Source: Haemophilus sp. HMSC068C11
Lineage (GTDB): Bacteria > Pseudomonadota > Gammaproteobacteria > Enterobacterales > Pasteurellaceae
NCBI RefSeq assembly: GCF_001815355.1
Contig: NZ_KV820361.1
Span: forward strand, 106,230 to 170,229
Reading direction: 5' to 3'
DNA length: 64,000 nucleotides
Shown here: in pieces, positions 44,742 through 55,101 of the stretch
Layout of the letters: each line of letters begins with the position of its first letter
How positions within the stretch are numbered: position 1 is the stretch's first letter
The notes under the pieces: model-generated
What the model saw: only the letters and a program-made list of their open reading frames with translations
What the model was told of the DNA's origin: nothing
The model's database searches: none
Made by a program: the position numbers and the translations under genes

Positions 44742-46070
44742 ATGTTTTCATTCTTAAAAGCATCGCCTCCAGCACCAAGAATTGAAAGTTCTAGAACAGA
44801 TGCCGAGTATAAAAAATTACGTTGGCAGGTGTTTGCTGGAGTATTTATCGGGTATGCGGCTTATTATCTTATCCGCAAAAACTTTTCTTTAGCCATTCCT
44901 TATCTTATTGATGAATATGGTTTTACTAAAGCTGATTTAGGTACAGTTGGGGTAGCGTTATCACTGGCTTACGGTTTTAGTAAGTTCATTATGGGGAATA
45001 TTTCTGACCGAAGTAATCCTAAATATTTTATTACTATTGGTTTATTAGGTTCTGCATTAGTGAGCTTAATTTTCGGTTTAGTACCAGGCGTGCTTTCTTC
45101 TATTCCATTGATGATTGTGTTAGCTGCATTAAATGGCTGGTTCCAAGGAATGGGATACCCACCAGGTGCAAAAACAATGACCAATTGGTTCTCGGTTTCT
45201 GAACGTGGTGTGTGGTGGAGCTGGTGGAACGTATCACATAACTTAGGTGGTGGTTTAATCGGTCCATTAGCGATCCTCGGTTTATCGATTTTCGGCGTAT
45301 GGCAATCTTTATTCTATTTACCGGCCTTAATAGCCATTGTATTGGCATTCATCATGTTCTATTTAATGCACGATACTCCAGAATCACAAGGGTTACCACC
45401 GGTAGATGAATGGAAAGGTGAAAAAATCGTAGAGAAAGTCGAATCGGCTCACACGCTTTCTTCTAAAGATATTTTTATGAAATACATCATTAATAATAAG
45501 TTCTTATGGGCGATTGCACTTGCGAACGTATTTGTGTATTTCATTCGTTACGGCATTATTGACTGGGCCCCAACGTATCTAAAAGAAGTGAAACATTTCT
45601 CTGTAGACAAACAAAGCTGGGCGTATTTCCTTTACGAATATGCAGGTATCTTTGGTATGCTTGCTAGCGGTTATTTAAGTGATAAAGTGTTCAAAGGCCA
45701 CCGTGCACCGCCGATGTTATTATTCCTAACCGGTGTATTAATCGCGATTATTGTTTATTGGAAAAACCCGGAAGGTAATCCACTTGTAGATAATATTTGT
45801 CTTGTTGCTATCGGTTTCTTAATTTATGGTCCAGTAATGATGATCGGGCTTCAAGCGGCAGACCTTGTGCCACGTGTTGCAACAGGTACAGCGACAGGTC
45901 TAACCGGACTATTCGGTTACTTATTAGGTTCTGCGAGTGCAGGCTATGTAATGGGTAAATTGGTCGACTTATTTGGCTGGGATGGTGGTTTTTATGCCTT
46001 GATCGTTTCTTGCTTCTTAGGATTTGGCTTCATTGCTTTTACCTTACTCCATAAGCCGAATGCGGCATAA
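44742..46070 (+). CDS. glpT: GlpT, glycerol-3-phosphate/phosphate antiporter
   Basis: Major-facilitator antiporter exchanging sn-glycerol-3-phosphate for phosphate across the inner membrane. The two substrate-binding arginines have E. coli numbering, Arg45 (YLIRKN) and Arg269 (YFIRYG), and a His at 166 (VSHNLGGG) corresponds to His165. Twelve helices, 442 residues. A related organophosphate antiporter (UhpT/PgtP) is less likely since all GlpT-specific stretches such as YLKEVKHF and SSWAYFLYEYAG-type segments are conserved. Strong AGGAGG ribosome site. A CRP or GlpR site was not recognised in the 235-base upstream gap. Confidence 0.93.
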   Translation: MFSFLKASPPAPRIESSRTDAEYKKLRWQVFAGVFIGYAAYYLIRKNFSLAIPYLIDEYGFTKADLGTVGVALSLAYGFSKFIMGNISDRSNPKYFITIGLLGSALVSLIFGLVPGVLSSIPLMIVLAALNGWFQGMGYPPGAKTMTNWFSVSERGVWWSWWNVSHNLGGGLIGPLAILGLSIFGVWQSLFYLPALIAIVLAFIMFYLMHDTPESQGLPPVDEWKGEKIVEKVESAHTLSSKDIFMKYIINNKFLWAIALANVFVYFIRYGIIDWAPTYLKEVKHFSVDKQSWAYFLYEYAGIFGMLASGYLSDKVFKGHRAPPMLLFLTGVLIAIIVYWKNPEGNPLVDNICLVAIGFLIYGPVMMIGLQAADLVPRVATGTATGLTGLFGYLLGSASAGYVMGKLVDLFGWDGGFYALIVSCFLGFGFIAFTLLHKPNAA

Positions 46071-46090
46071 TTAAGGTTAATTACATATAA

Positions 46091-46135
46091 AAAGTGCGGC
46101 CAAAAAACATGATGTTTTTGACCGCACTTTATTTT
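46091..46135. terminator. Terminator with uptake-sequence arms between glpT and cmoA
   Basis: AAAGTGCGGCCAAAAA and TTTTTGACCGCACTTT form a stem with one mismatch and a loop around ACATGATG. The right arm is an exact uptake word, the left arm differs in one base. T-rich on both sides. Confidence 0.85.
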
Positions 46136-46138
46136 TGT

Positions 46139-46900
<762 letters not shown>

Positions 46901-46973
46901 TTAGATAAAATGCAAAAAACTGCGGTCATTTTAGTGAAAGTTTTTAAAGGATCAAATAAATTTCGCTTTTCAA

Positions 46974-47002
46974 TTTAAAAGGCATGTCTTTTTCCGTATA
47001 AT
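46974..47002 (+). promoter_or_regulatory. aspS promoter
   Basis: TTTAAA, 17 bases and consensus TATAAT, 46 bases before aspS. Confidence 0.65.
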
Positions 47003-47048
47003 CAACGCGTTAATTATCCATTTTTAGAAAAATGAAAGGAATATAGAA

Positions 47049-48815
47049 ATGATGCGTACACATTATTGCGGTGCATTAAACCGCAACCATATTGGACAAG
47101 AAGTAACATTAAGCGGTTGGGTTCATCGTCGTCGCGATTTAGGCGGTTTAATTTTTATTGATATGCGTGATCGCGATGGTGTTGTACAAGTTTGTTTTGA
47201 CCCGAAATATCAAGAAGCATTAACTGCAGCTTCAGGCTTACGTAATGAATTTTGTATTCAAATTAAAGGTGAAGTGATCGCGCGTCCTGATAATCAAGTT
47301 AATAAAAATATGGCGACAGGCGAAGTGGAAGTGTTAGCGAAAGAATTACGCATCTACAATGCTTCTGACGTTTTACCATTAGACTTCAACCAAAATAACA
47401 CCGAAGAACAACGTTTAAAATATCGCTATTTAGATTTACGTCGTCCAGAAATGGCACAACGTTTGAAAACCCGTGCAAAAATCACCAGTTTTGTGCGTCG
47501 TTTTATGGATGACAATGGTTTCCTTGATATTGAAACCCCAATGCTTACCAAAGCAACGCCAGAAGGTGCGCGTGACTATTTAGTGCCAAGCCGTGTGCAT
47601 AAAGGCAAATTCTATGCGTTGCCGCAATCACCACAGCTTTTCAAACAGCTTTTAATGATGTCTGGTTTTGATCGTTATTATCAAATCGTGAAATGTTTCC
47701 GTGATGAAGACTTACGTGCAGATCGTCAGCCTGAATTTACTCAAATCGATGTGGAAACCTCTTTCTTAACTGCACCAGAAGTACGTGAGATCATGGAACG
47801 CATGGTGCACGGCTTATGGCAAAACATTATTGGTGTGGATTTAGGCAAATTCCCACAAATGACCTGGCAAGAAGCGATGACTCGTTTTGGTTCAGATAAA
47901 CCAGATTTGCGTAACCCGCTTGAATTAGTTGATGTGGCTGATATCGTTAAAGATGTTGAATTTAAAGTATTTAATGAGCCTGCAAACAATCCAAACGGTC
48001 GTGTGACAGTCATTCGTGTACCAAATGGTACAGAAATTACCCGTAAACAAATTGACGAATATACACAATTTGTTGGTATTTACGGTGCAAAAGGTTTAGC
48101 TTGGGCGAAAGTAAATGACATTCATGCTGGCCTTGAAGGCGTACAAAGCCCGATTGCGAAATTCTTAAATGAAGAGGTATGGAAAGCGTTAGCTGAACGC
48201 GTGAAAGCTCAAACTGGCGATATCTTATTCTTCGGTGCTGACAAATGGCAAACTACCACTGATGCAATGGGTGCGTTACGTTTGAAATTAGGTCGTGATC
48301 TTGGCTTAACTCGCTTAGACGAATGGCAACCGCTTTGGGTGATTGATTTCCCAATGTTTGAACGTGATGAAGAGGGTAATCTTGCAGCAATGCACCACCC
48401 ATTCACTTCACCAAAAGATTTTACGCCAGAACAATTAGAAGCAAATCCAACTGATGCAGTAGCAAATGCTTACGATATGGTTATTAATGGCTACGAAGTG
48501 GGTGGCGGTTCTGTTCGTATTTTCGATCCGAAAATGCAACAAACCGTGTTCCGTATTCTTGGTATTAACGAACAAGAACAACGCGAAAAATTCGGCTTCT
48601 TGTTAGATGCATTAAAATTCGGTACACCGCCACATGCAGGTTTAGCATTTGGTTTAGACCGTTTAACCATGCTTTTAACTGGCACTGAAAATATCCGTGA
48701 TGTGATTGCATTCCCGAAAACAACAGCTGCTGCTTGTTTAATGACAGAGGCGCCAAGTTTTGCGAATCCGCAGGCGTTAGGTGAGTTAAGTATTGCAGTG
48801 ACTAAAGCTGAATAA
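47049..48815 (+). CDS. aspS: Aspartyl-tRNA synthetase
   Basis: Class II synthetase that charges tRNA-Asp. N-terminal OB-fold anticodon domain (about 1-105), motif 2 [15 protein letters not shown] (about 217-231), the bacterial GAD insertion domain at about 285-420, and motif 3 [21 protein letters not shown] near the C-terminus. 588 residues is the typical bacterial length. Preceded by AAGGAA. It stands between cmoA and an OGFr-like gene and has its own terminator. The aspS-nudB-yebC-ruvC association is ancestral. Confidence 0.98.
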   Translation: MMRTHYCGALNRNHIGQEVTLSGWVHRRRDLGGLIFIDMRDRDGVVQVCFDPKYQEALTAASGLRNEFCIQIKGEVIARPDNQVNKNMATGEVEVLAKELRIYNASDVLPLDFNQNNTEEQRLKYRYLDLRRPEMAQRLKTRAKITSFVRRFMDDNGFLDIETPMLTKATPEGARDYLVPSRVHKGKFYALPQSPQLFKQLLMMSGFDRYYQIVKCFRDEDLRADRQPEFTQIDVETSFLTAPEVREIMERMVHGLWQNIIGVDLGKFPQMTWQEAMTRFGSDKPDLRNPLELVDVADIVKDVEFKVFNEPANNPNGRVTVIRVPNGTEITRKQIDEYTQFVGIYGAKGLAWAKVNDIHAGLEGVQSPIAKFLNEEVWKALAERVKAQTGDILFFGADKWQTTTDAMGALRLKLGRDLGLTRLDEWQPLWVIDFPMFERDEEGNLAAMHHPFTSPKDFTPEQLEANPTDAVANAYDMVINGYEVGGGSVRIFDPKMQQTVFRILGINEQEQREKFGFLLDALKFGTPPHAGLAFGLDRLTMLLTGTENIRDVIAFPKTTAAACLMTEAPSFANPQALGELSIAVTKAE

Positions 48816-48828
48816 TAGAAAAGTTATT

Positions 48829-48856
48829 AGGGCGTATTTAATACGCCCTTTGTTTT
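48829..48856 (+). terminator. Terminator after aspS
   Basis: AGGGCGTAT / ATACGCCCT with a three-base loop, then TTGTTTTG. It ends nine bases before the next start codon. Confidence 0.85.
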
Positions 48857-48864
48857 GGTGATTT

Positions 48865-49386
48865 ATGCAGAATTTAAGTCCTTTATTACAGTTCTATGCA
48901 AACCAAATCCCTGATACACATGGGCGTTATATCGAGGATATTTGGGCATTTAGCCATCAAAAATTAGAATATACGCATAATTTTATCCAATGGATTTTTC
49001 CTTTAGAGGTGATGTCGAGATACCATCCTTCACCGATTTTAACAAAGCAGGATAGATTGGATTTTGCTCATTCTGATTTATTAAAGCAACACCAACTGAA
49101 ATCCTTAGATGTAATGCTTGATTTTTGGGGCATGATGCGTGATGGGGTAAATATTATTGAAAAAGGTATTTTGACTAAGAAAGAATATACTTGGTTAAAA
49201 CCTCATGACCATAATCAGTTAAGGATGACTCGAACAATTCATAGCCTTGCATTGTGTGATCAGCCAGAGTTAGCACTCTCATTACAACAAGCACTTTTAT
49301 CTATTGCAGATAAGTATGGTAATGTAAGCCCTAAAATATTTGATTATTGGCTGAATGCGACATCAGTACCAGCATTGGACAGATAA
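48865..49386 (+). CDS. OGFr-domain protein of unknown function
   Basis: A 173-residue cytoplasmic protein without signal peptide or membrane helix. The sequence LEYTHNFIQWIFPL (residues 34-47), ILTKQDRLDFAHSD, SLDVMLDFWGM and HNQLRMTRTIHSLALCDQPE reads as the conserved N-terminal domain of the opioid growth factor receptor family (OGFr_N), which is also found in a range of bacteria. Function in bacteria is unknown. It lies between aspS and the Nramp-like gene with terminators on both sides, so it is a single-gene unit. Confidence 0.82.
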   Translation: MQNLSPLLQFYANQIPDTHGRYIEDIWAFSHQKLEYTHNFIQWIFPLEVMSRYHPSPILTKQDRLDFAHSDLLKQHQLKSLDVMLDFWGMMRDGVNIIEKGILTKKEYTWLKPHDHNQLRMTRTIHSLALCDQPELALSLQQALLSIADKYGNVSPKIFDYWLNATSVPALDR

Positions 49387-49407
49387 TAAGGCATACATGT
49401 TTACGAT

Positions 49408-49440
49408 AAAGTGCGGTTAAATTTGACCGCACTTTCTTTT
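49408..49440 (+). terminator. Terminator with two uptake sequences
   Basis: AAAGTGCGGTTAAA / TTTGACCGCACTTT (one T-G pair), followed by CTTTTTATT. Both arms hold an exact uptake word. Confidence 0.88.
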
Positions 49441-49586
49441 TATTGAAAAAAATTTTATTCACTTAAAGACATCAGTTTTTTGGTATGAATACTGGCAAAG
49501 CTTATTTGTTTTGAAGTTATATTCTGAAATATTGGAATAATTAGATTTTTATTTTTCACTAATGCTTTTAAGTGGATTTTATTTAC

Positions 49587-49615
49587 TTTACTCAAGGATA
49601 AAATTCTATTATAAA
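49587..49615 (+). promoter_or_regulatory. Promoter of the Nramp-like gene
   Basis: TTTACT, 17 bases, TATAAA, 44 bases before the start codon. An inverted repeat ATTTTAT / ATAAAAT at 49577-49604 frames the -35; no known metalloregulator consensus was matched. Confidence 0.55.
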
Positions 49616-49659
49616 TAAGGCCTTTTTCGGTTTATGGTCAATTTATAAGAGAAAATTTT

Positions 49660-50928
49660 ATGAGTGAAGTTTCAACTCCAGTAGAAAAATCAACATGGGC
49701 GAGTAAATTCTCTGCCCTAGGTCCTGGAATCGTGATGGCATCAGCTGCTGTTGGTGGTTCACATATTATTGCATCCACCCAAGCGGGTGCGATCTATGGT
49801 TGGGAATTAGTGAGCATTGTTATTCTTGCTAATTTATTCAAATATCCTTTCTTCCGTTTCGGTGTTCAATATACCTTAGATACGGGTAATACTTTGCTAG
49901 AGGGGTACCGTCAAAAAGGGAAATTCTATCTTTGGTTATTCCTTGCTTTAAACATTTTTGCAACTGTGATTAATACTGCAGCAGTAGGGTTATTAACAGC
50001 AGCAATTTTAACGTTCATTACGCCAATCCCACTCCCAATGCCAGTATTAAGCTCATTAGTGATTCTTGTAACAACCGGTATTTTATTGTTGGGTAAATAT
50101 CGTTTATTAGATAGCTTATCGAAAATTATCATGATTGCTTTAACGGTAACCACCGTGAGCGCTGTCGTGATTGCTTTTATGCGTAACGGCATCCATGGTG
50201 TAGCCGCTCCTGATTTTGTCGCACCTTCTCCATGGGAATTAAGTAAATTAGCGTTTTTAGTCGCCTTGATGGGCTGGATGCCGGCACCAATTGAAATTTC
50301 TGCAATTAACTCAATGTGGGTGGTAGCAAAACGTCGTCTAACGAAAGTATCTTATGAAGACGGTTTATTTGACTTCAATGTGGGTTACATCGGCACAGCA
50401 ATTTTAGCTGTCGTATTCTTAGCGCTTGGTGCATTGGTGCAATATGGTTCGCCAGAAACCGTAGAGATGGTAGGCGGAAAATATATCGCGCAACTTATCA
50501 ATATGTATGCAAGTACTATCGGTGAATGGGCACGTTTATTAATTGCCGTGATTGCGTTCATGTGTATGTTTGGTACAACAATTACGGTAATTGATGGTTA
50601 TTCTCGTACTAATGTTGAAGCAGTACGTATTTTGTTTGGTAAGCAAGAAAGCTCAGTAAGAGTTTTAAACATTGGCATGATTTTAGCCGCATTGTCGGGT
50701 TTAGCGATTATTTTCTACTTTAATAATGCAGTGGGTCCAATGCTGAAATTTGCGATGATTGCTTCATTTGTTTCTGCACCAATCTTTGCTTGGCTGAATT
50801 TATCTCTGACTAAGCACGCGAAACACAGTGTAAAAGGCGGCTTATTGTGGTTATCCCTTATCGGCTTATTCTACTTAACAGCCTTTGCAGGATTGTTTAT
50901 TGCCCAACAAGCTGGCTGGTTAAACTAA
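49660..50928 (+). CDS. Nramp-family transporter lacking the DPGN metal motif
   Basis: Membrane protein of 422 residues and about 11 helices with Nramp family architecture: GPGIVMASAA, then QAGAIYGWELV in helix 1, and MGWMPAPIEISAINSMW in helix 6. The canonical metal-binding DPGN of helix 1 is replaced by GGSH (residues 32-35), so the Asp and Asn ligands become Gly and His, and the helix-6 Met-Pro-His is Met-Pro-Ala (207-209). Substrate therefore probably differs from Mn2+/Fe2+; Mg2+ or a non-metal solute are possible. Orthologues in Haemophilus are annotated only as Nramp-like. Confidence 0.82.
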   Translation: MSEVSTPVEKSTWASKFSALGPGIVMASAAVGGSHIIASTQAGAIYGWELVSIVILANLFKYPFFRFGVQYTLDTGNTLLEGYRQKGKFYLWLFLALNIFATVINTAAVGLLTAAILTFITPIPLPMPVLSSLVILVTTGILLLGKYRLLDSLSKIIMIALTVTTVSAVVIAFMRNGIHGVAAPDFVAPSPWELSKLAFLVALMGWMPAPIEISAINSMWVVAKRRLTKVSYEDGLFDFNVGYIGTAILAVVFLALGALVQYGSPETVEMVGGKYIAQLINMYASTIGEWARLLIAVIAFMCMFGTTITVIDGYSRTNVEAVRILFGKQESSVRVLNIGMILAALSGLAIIFYFNNAVGPMLKFAMIASFVSAPIFAWLNLSLTKHAKHSVKGGLLWLSLIGLFYLTAFAGLFIAQQAGWLN

Positions 50929-50940
50929 AATAATTGAGAT

Positions 50941-50980
50941 AATTACCGCACTTTAGTTTTAAAGTGCGGTAATTTTTTTG
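50941..50980 (+). terminator. Terminator from an inverted uptake-sequence pair
   Basis: Fifteen-base perfect stem AATTACCGCACTTTA / TAAAGTGCGGTAATT, GTTT loop, then TTTTTG. Confidence 0.93.
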
Positions 50981-51023
50981 AAAGTTTTTAGCAGAAAAGG
51001 TATGATGCTGCCCATTCTCAATT

Positions 51024-51488
51024 ATGCAGATGACGAGTTTGACATATAAAAATAATCAATCGGTTCTCGTGGTAATTTATGCAGAAAGCACGCATCGTGT
51101 TCTTATGCTTCAACGTCAAGATGATTCCACTTTTTGGCAATCTGTTACGGGGACATTAGAAACCAATGAAACACCAAGAGAAACAGCCATTCGAGAAGTT
51201 TGGGAAGAAGTTGGATTAAAAATAGAAGAAAATTCGACCGCACTTTTTGATTGCAAAGAGAGCATAGAATTTGAAATTTTCCCGCATTTCCGCTATAAAT
51301 ACGCACCGAATGTGACTCACTGTCATGAACATTGGTTTTTATTGGCAGTTGAGCAGGAATTTGAACCGATATTAAGTGAGCATTTGGCGTATCAATGGGT
51401 TTTACCAGAAGATGCGATCCAAATGACGAAATCACCGAATAATGCCGAGGCCATCAAAAAATATTTGATGAACGGCTTTCCTCTGTAG
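51024..51488 (+). CDS. nudB: NudB, dihydroneopterin triphosphate diphosphatase
   Basis: Nudix hydrolase at the second step of folate synthesis. The Nudix box begins at Gly43 (GTLETNETPRETAIREVW) and ends at EEVGL (61-65), with REVWEE supplying metal ligands. WQSVTGT, FEIFPHFRYKYAPNVTHCHEHWF and EHLAYQWV are NudB-specific. 154 residues; a second ATG two codons in is an equal start. Upstream of yebC by 49 bases; conserved with ruvC in E. coli. Confidence 0.93.
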   Translation: MQMTSLTYKNNQSVLVVIYAESTHRVLMLQRQDDSTFWQSVTGTLETNETPRETAIREVWEEVGLKIEENSTALFDCKESIEFEIFPHFRYKYAPNVTHCHEHWFLLAVEQEFEPILSEHLAYQWVLPEDAIQMTKSPNNAEAIKKYLMNGFPL

Positions 51489-51537
51489 AAAAGAGGATAT
51501 AATTTACAAACGTTTTTAAGATAAGAAGGAAAACAAC

Positions 51538-52278
51538 ATGGCAGGCCATAGTAAGTGGGCAAATATTAAACACCGTAAAGCAGCACAAGATGCGCAACGC
51601 GGTAAAATTTTTACAAAATTAATTCGTGAATTAGTAACCGCTGCAAAAATTGGTGGCGGTGATGTTGGTGCGAACCCGCGTTTACGTGCTGCAGTAGATA
51701 AAGCCTTATCAAGCAACATGACTCGCGACACCATTAACCGTGCGATTGAACGCGGTGTGGGAGGTGGTGATGACACCAATATGGAAACAAGAATTTACGA
51801 AGGTTATGGTCCGGGTGGAACTGCTGTGATGGTTGAGTGTCTAAGTGACAACGCAAACCGAACCATCTCACAGGTTCGCCCAAGTTTCACTAAATGTGGT
51901 GGTAACTTAGGGACTGAAGGTTCTGTGGGCTACTTATTCAGCAAAAAAGGCTTGATTTTAATTAGCCAAGGTGAAGAAGATGCGTTAATGGAGGCGGCAA
52001 TTGAAGCCGGTGCGGATGATGTTCAACCGCAAGATGATGGTTCATTTGAAATCTATACTGCGTGGGAAGATTTAGGTTCTGTGCGCGATGCAATCGAAGC
52101 TGCAGGATTTAAAATTGATAACGCAGAAGTGACAATGATTCCATCAACAACAGTTGATCTTGATCTTGAAACTGCGCCTAAATTGTTGCGTTTAATTGAC
52201 ATGTTAGAAGACTGTGACGATGTACAAAACGTATATCATAACGGTGAAATTAGTGATGAAGTTGCAGCTCAGCTGTAA
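51538..52278 (+). CDS. yebC: YebC, TACO1-family protein
   Basis: YebC/PmpR/TACO1 family, 246 residues: N-terminal [31 protein letters not shown] is invariant, followed by [18 protein letters not shown]. Older annotations call it a transcriptional regulator; recent work on the family shows a role in translation of polyproline stretches. Strong AAGGAAA ribosome site. Followed 17 bases later by a small lipoprotein gene. Confidence 0.95.
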   Translation: MAGHSKWANIKHRKAAQDAQRGKIFTKLIRELVTAAKIGGGDVGANPRLRAAVDKALSSNMTRDTINRAIERGVGGGDDTNMETRIYEGYGPGGTAVMVECLSDNANRTISQVRPSFTKCGGNLGTEGSVGYLFSKKGLILISQGEEDALMEAAIEAGADDVQPQDDGSFEIYTAWEDLGSVRDAIEAAGFKIDNAEVTMIPSTTVDLDLETAPKLLRLIDMLEDCDDVQNVYHNGEISDEVAAQL

Positions 52279-52295
52279 TTTTAAGGAGATTTAGA

Positions 52296-52730
52296 ATGAA
52301 ATTAGCTAAAGTATTACCTGCAATGGCCGCTCTTGTTGTTTTATCAGCTTGTGCAAGCGAAGCACCAAAAGTAGAAAACAAAGCAGAGCAAACTGCAGCA
52401 CCAACTGTAACGGATAAAACAGTTGTTTATACTTGTAACAAGAAAACTGTAACTGCAGTTTATCAATTCGAAAACCAAGAGCCAACAGCGGCAATGGTAA
52501 TGGTAGGCAACAAAGTTGTTGCGAAAGATTTCGCTCGTGATGCAGCTCAAAAAGACTTCACTTCATTTACTTCAGGCAAATATGTTTGGAACGTAGATAG
52601 TGGTTTAACTTTAGATAAATTTGATTCTGTAGCGCCAGTAAATCTTTTAATTAAAGGCAAAAAAGCAGACAAAATTGTTGTGAAAAACTGTGATGTAGAT
52701 GCAAAAGCAACTGCAAAAGCAAATCAATAA
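52296..52730 (+). CDS. Small lipoprotein, possibly MliC/PliC-like
   Basis: A signal peptide ends in the lipobox LSAC, lipidated at Cys19; a Lys/Glu/Ala-rich linker follows and a roughly 90-residue domain from TVVYTCNKK to VKNCDVD has two cysteines that could form a disulfide. The YTC start, VYQFENQEPTAAMVMV strand pattern and the closing Cys resemble MliC/PliC lysozyme inhibitors and the Neisseria adhesin complex protein, but the match is by eye and weak. It sits between yebC and ruvC, an insertion relative to E. coli, and ends in a strong terminator. Confidence 0.7.
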   Translation: MKLAKVLPAMAALVVLSACASEAPKVENKAEQTAAPTVTDKTVVYTCNKKTVTAVYQFENQEPTAAMVMVGNKVVAKDFARDAAQKDFTSFTSGKYVWNVDSGLTLDKFDSVAPVNLLIKGKKADKIVVKNCDVDAKATAKANQ

Positions 52731-52741
52731 TTAACGCTAAA

Positions 52742-52775
52742 AAACGGCCGGCATTGACCGGCCGTTTATTTTTGA
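52742..52775 (+). terminator. Terminator after the lipoprotein gene
   Basis: Ten-base stem AAACGGCCGG / CCGGCCGTTT with loop CATTGA and T-rich tail ATTTTTG. It ends six bases before ruvC, so ruvC needs its own promoter or read-through. Confidence 0.93.
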
Positions 52776-52781
52776 GAATTT

Positions 52782-53354
52782 ATGAGTATTATTTTAGGCA
52801 TTGACCCAGGTTCTCGTGTAACGGGCTATGGTGTGATTAGAAAAAATGGTCGCCAATTAGAATATCTCGGCAGTGGAGCAATCCGTACGCAGGTAGAAGA
52901 TTTACCTACACGATTAAAACGAATTTATGCCGGTGTGACAGAAATCATCACGCAATTTCAGCCGGATATGTTTGCCATTGAACAAGTGTTTATGGCTAAA
53001 AATGCAGATTCCGCTTTAAAACTGGGGCAAGCACGTGGTACGGCAATTGTGGCAGCGGTGAATCACGATTTACCTGTATTTGAATATGCCGCTCGTTTGG
53101 TGAAACAGACTGTCGTTGGGATTGGTTCGGCAGATAAAGTTCAAGTACAAGATATGGTGACACGAATTTTGAAGCTCTCAGATAAACCACAAGCTGATGC
53201 GGCAGATGCTTTAGCCATTGCGATTACCCATGCCCACACCATTCAACATTCTTTGCATATTGCTGGCTCGGTCAAGACGACAGAAACACATGAAAAAATG
53301 ACCGCACTTTTAAAAACAAGGTATAGCCGAGGTCGATTTAGACTAAAAATTTAA
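52782..53354 (+). CDS. ruvC: RuvC, Holliday junction resolvase
   Basis: Nuclease that resolves Holliday junctions. [17 protein letters not shown] places the first catalytic Asp at residue 8; [23 protein letters not shown] has the Glu; the last acidic pair is in [18 protein letters not shown]. 190 residues, slightly longer than E. coli (173). Begins right after a terminator. Part of ruvC-ruvA-ruvB. Confidence 0.97.
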   Translation: MSIILGIDPGSRVTGYGVIRKNGRQLEYLGSGAIRTQVEDLPTRLKRIYAGVTEIITQFQPDMFAIEQVFMAKNADSALKLGQARGTAIVAAVNHDLPVFEYAARLVKQTVVGIGSADKVQVQDMVTRILKLSDKPQADAADALAIAITHAHTIQHSLHIAGSVKTTETHEKMTALLKTRYSRGRFRLKI

Positions 53355-53380
53355 CTGGATTAATATCCAGTTTTATTTTA
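53353..53380 (+). terminator. Hairpin between ruvC and ruvA
   Basis: AACTGGAT / ATCCAGTT with TAAT loop, followed by TTATTTTA. Starts within the ruvC stop codon. It may reduce read-through into ruvAB. Confidence 0.75.
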
Positions 53381-53412
53381 TTCTATGCAAAATTTTTTTA
53401 CATGGAAATCTT

Positions 53413-54024
53413 ATGATCGGTCGTTTAAAAGGCATCTTATTAGAAAAACAACCTCCTGAAATTTTGCTTGATGTACAAGGCGTCGGTTACGAATTATTGT
53501 TACCGATGACCAGTTTTTATGACTTACCTGAAATCGGGCAAGAAACCACTTTATTTACCCATCTTGTTGTGCGTGAAGATGCTCATCTTCTTTTTGGATT
53601 TGCCCAAAAAACTGACCGCACTTTATTCCGTGAATTAATTAAAACCAATGGTGTTGGCCCTAAATTGGCACTCGCGATTTTATCTGCAATGTCAGTAGAG
53701 CAGTTTGCTTATGCTATTGAACGAGAAGAACTGTCAAAATTAGTTAAAATTCCTGGTGTGGGCAAGAAAACAGCTGAACGTTTATTGGTAGAGTTAAAAG
53801 GGAAGTTTAAAGATGTTCGCCAAAGTGATTTCTTTGTGGAGAGCAAACATATTCCGTCAACTTCAGAATTACGCCAAGCTGAAAGCTCTACAGATGAAGC
53901 GGTTGCTGCATTGGTTGCGTTAGGTTATAAACCAACCGACGCTGAAAAAATGGTGAAAAAAGTAGCTAAAACTGACTTGAGCAGTGAGCAATTAATTCGC
54001 GAAGCCTTAAAAGCCGCATTATAA
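53413..54024 (+). CDS. ruvA: RuvA, Holliday junction DNA-binding protein
   Basis: Binds Holliday junctions and loads RuvB. N-terminal OB domain ([30 protein letters not shown]), two helix-hairpin-helix motifs ([14 protein letters not shown] and [16 protein letters not shown]), and a C-terminal domain of about 45 residues that contacts RuvB. 203 residues. An uptake sequence lies inside. Followed by ruvB after 13 bases. Confidence 0.98.
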   Translation: MIGRLKGILLEKQPPEILLDVQGVGYELLLPMTSFYDLPEIGQETTLFTHLVVREDAHLLFGFAQKTDRTLFRELIKTNGVGPKLALAILSAMSVEQFAYAIEREELSKLVKIPGVGKKTAERLLVELKGKFKDVRQSDFFVESKHIPSTSELRQAESSTDEAVAALVALGYKPTDAEKMVKKVAKTDLSSEQLIREALKAAL

Positions 54025-54037
54025 AGATTAAACAGAT

Positions 54038-55045
54038 ATGATCGAAGCAGATAGAATTATTAGCAGTCAGGCAAAGATGGATGAAGATGTCATCGATCGT
54101 GCGATTCGTCCAAAGCTTTTAGCCGACTATGTGGGACAGCCACAAGTGCGAGAGCAGATGGATATTTTCATTAAGGCCGCAAAATTACGTCAAGATGCCC
54201 TAGATCATCTTTTGATCTTCGGCCCTCCAGGTTTAGGAAAAACGACGCTAGCTAATATTGTTGCGAATGAAATGGGTGTGAATATTCGCACAACATCGGG
54301 GCCTGTGCTTGAAAAAGCCGGCGATTTGGCAGCAATGCTGACAAATCTTGAACCCCATGATGTGTTGTTTATTGATGAAATTCACCGTCTTTCTCCTGCG
54401 ATTGAAGAAGTGCTTTATCCAGCAATGGAAGATTATCAGCTAGATATTATGATCGGCGAAGGGCCAGCGGCACGTTCAATTAAATTGGATTTACCACCTT
54501 TCACATTAATTGGTGCAACAACTCGAGCGGGTTCTTTAACTTCGCCACTACGTGATCGTTTTGGTATTGTTCAGCGTTTAGAATTTTATTCCGTTGAAGA
54601 TTTAACTTCTATTGTGACAAGAAGTGCCTCTTGCTTAAATCTAGAATTAGAAGATAAAGCGGCTTTTGAAGTGGCTCGTCGTTCGCGTGGAACCCCTCGC
54701 ATTGCAAACCGTTTATTGCGTCGCGTTCGAGATTTTGCTGATGTACGTAATGATGGCATTATTTCGGCAGACATCGCGAAACAAGCACTTTCAATGTTAG
54801 ATATAGATGATGCGGGCTTTGATTACTTAGATAGAAAATTGCTTACCGCAGTGATTGAACGTTTTGATGGTGGGCCAGTTGGGTTAGATAACTTGGCAGC
54901 AGCAATAGGTGAAGAACGAGACACTATCGAGGATGTTTTAGAACCTTATTTGATTCAACAAGGATTTTTACAGCGAACCCCTCGAGGCCGAATTGCGACT
55001 TCGTTAACTTATCGACACTTCGGACTTCAGAAGCCGTCAGAATAA
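54038..55045 (+). CDS. ruvB: RuvB, Holliday junction branch-migration ATPase
   Basis: AAA+ motor of branch migration. Walker [10 protein letters not shown], Walker B FIDEIHRL, sensor 1 [19 protein letters not shown] and arginine finger, then the winged helix ending [20 protein letters not shown]. 335 residues. Last gene of the ruv group, terminated by a perfect palindrome. Confidence 0.98.
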   Translation: MIEADRIISSQAKMDEDVIDRAIRPKLLADYVGQPQVREQMDIFIKAAKLRQDALDHLLIFGPPGLGKTTLANIVANEMGVNIRTTSGPVLEKAGDLAAMLTNLEPHDVLFIDEIHRLSPAIEEVLYPAMEDYQLDIMIGEGPAARSIKLDLPPFTLIGATTRAGSLTSPLRDRFGIVQRLEFYSVEDLTSIVTRSASCLNLELEDKAAFEVARRSRGTPRIANRLLRRVRDFADVRNDGIISADIAKQALSMLDIDDAGFDYLDRKLLTAVIERFDGGPVGLDNLAAAIGEERDTIEDVLEPYLIQQGFLQRTPRGRIATSLTYRHFGLQKPSE

Positions 55046-55056
55046 GAGATAGAAAA

Positions 55057-55092
55057 AAAGGACATATTGATATCAATATGTCCTTTCTTTTT
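55057..55092. terminator. Bidirectional terminator: 30-base perfect palindrome
   Basis: AAAGGACATATTGAT / ATCAATATGTCCTTT is self-complementary end to end. In RNA it gives a stem with a minimal loop, flanked by A-rich and T-rich ends that serve ruvB and the convergent small gene. Confidence 0.9.
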
Positions 55093-55101
55093 GAAACCTG
55101 C

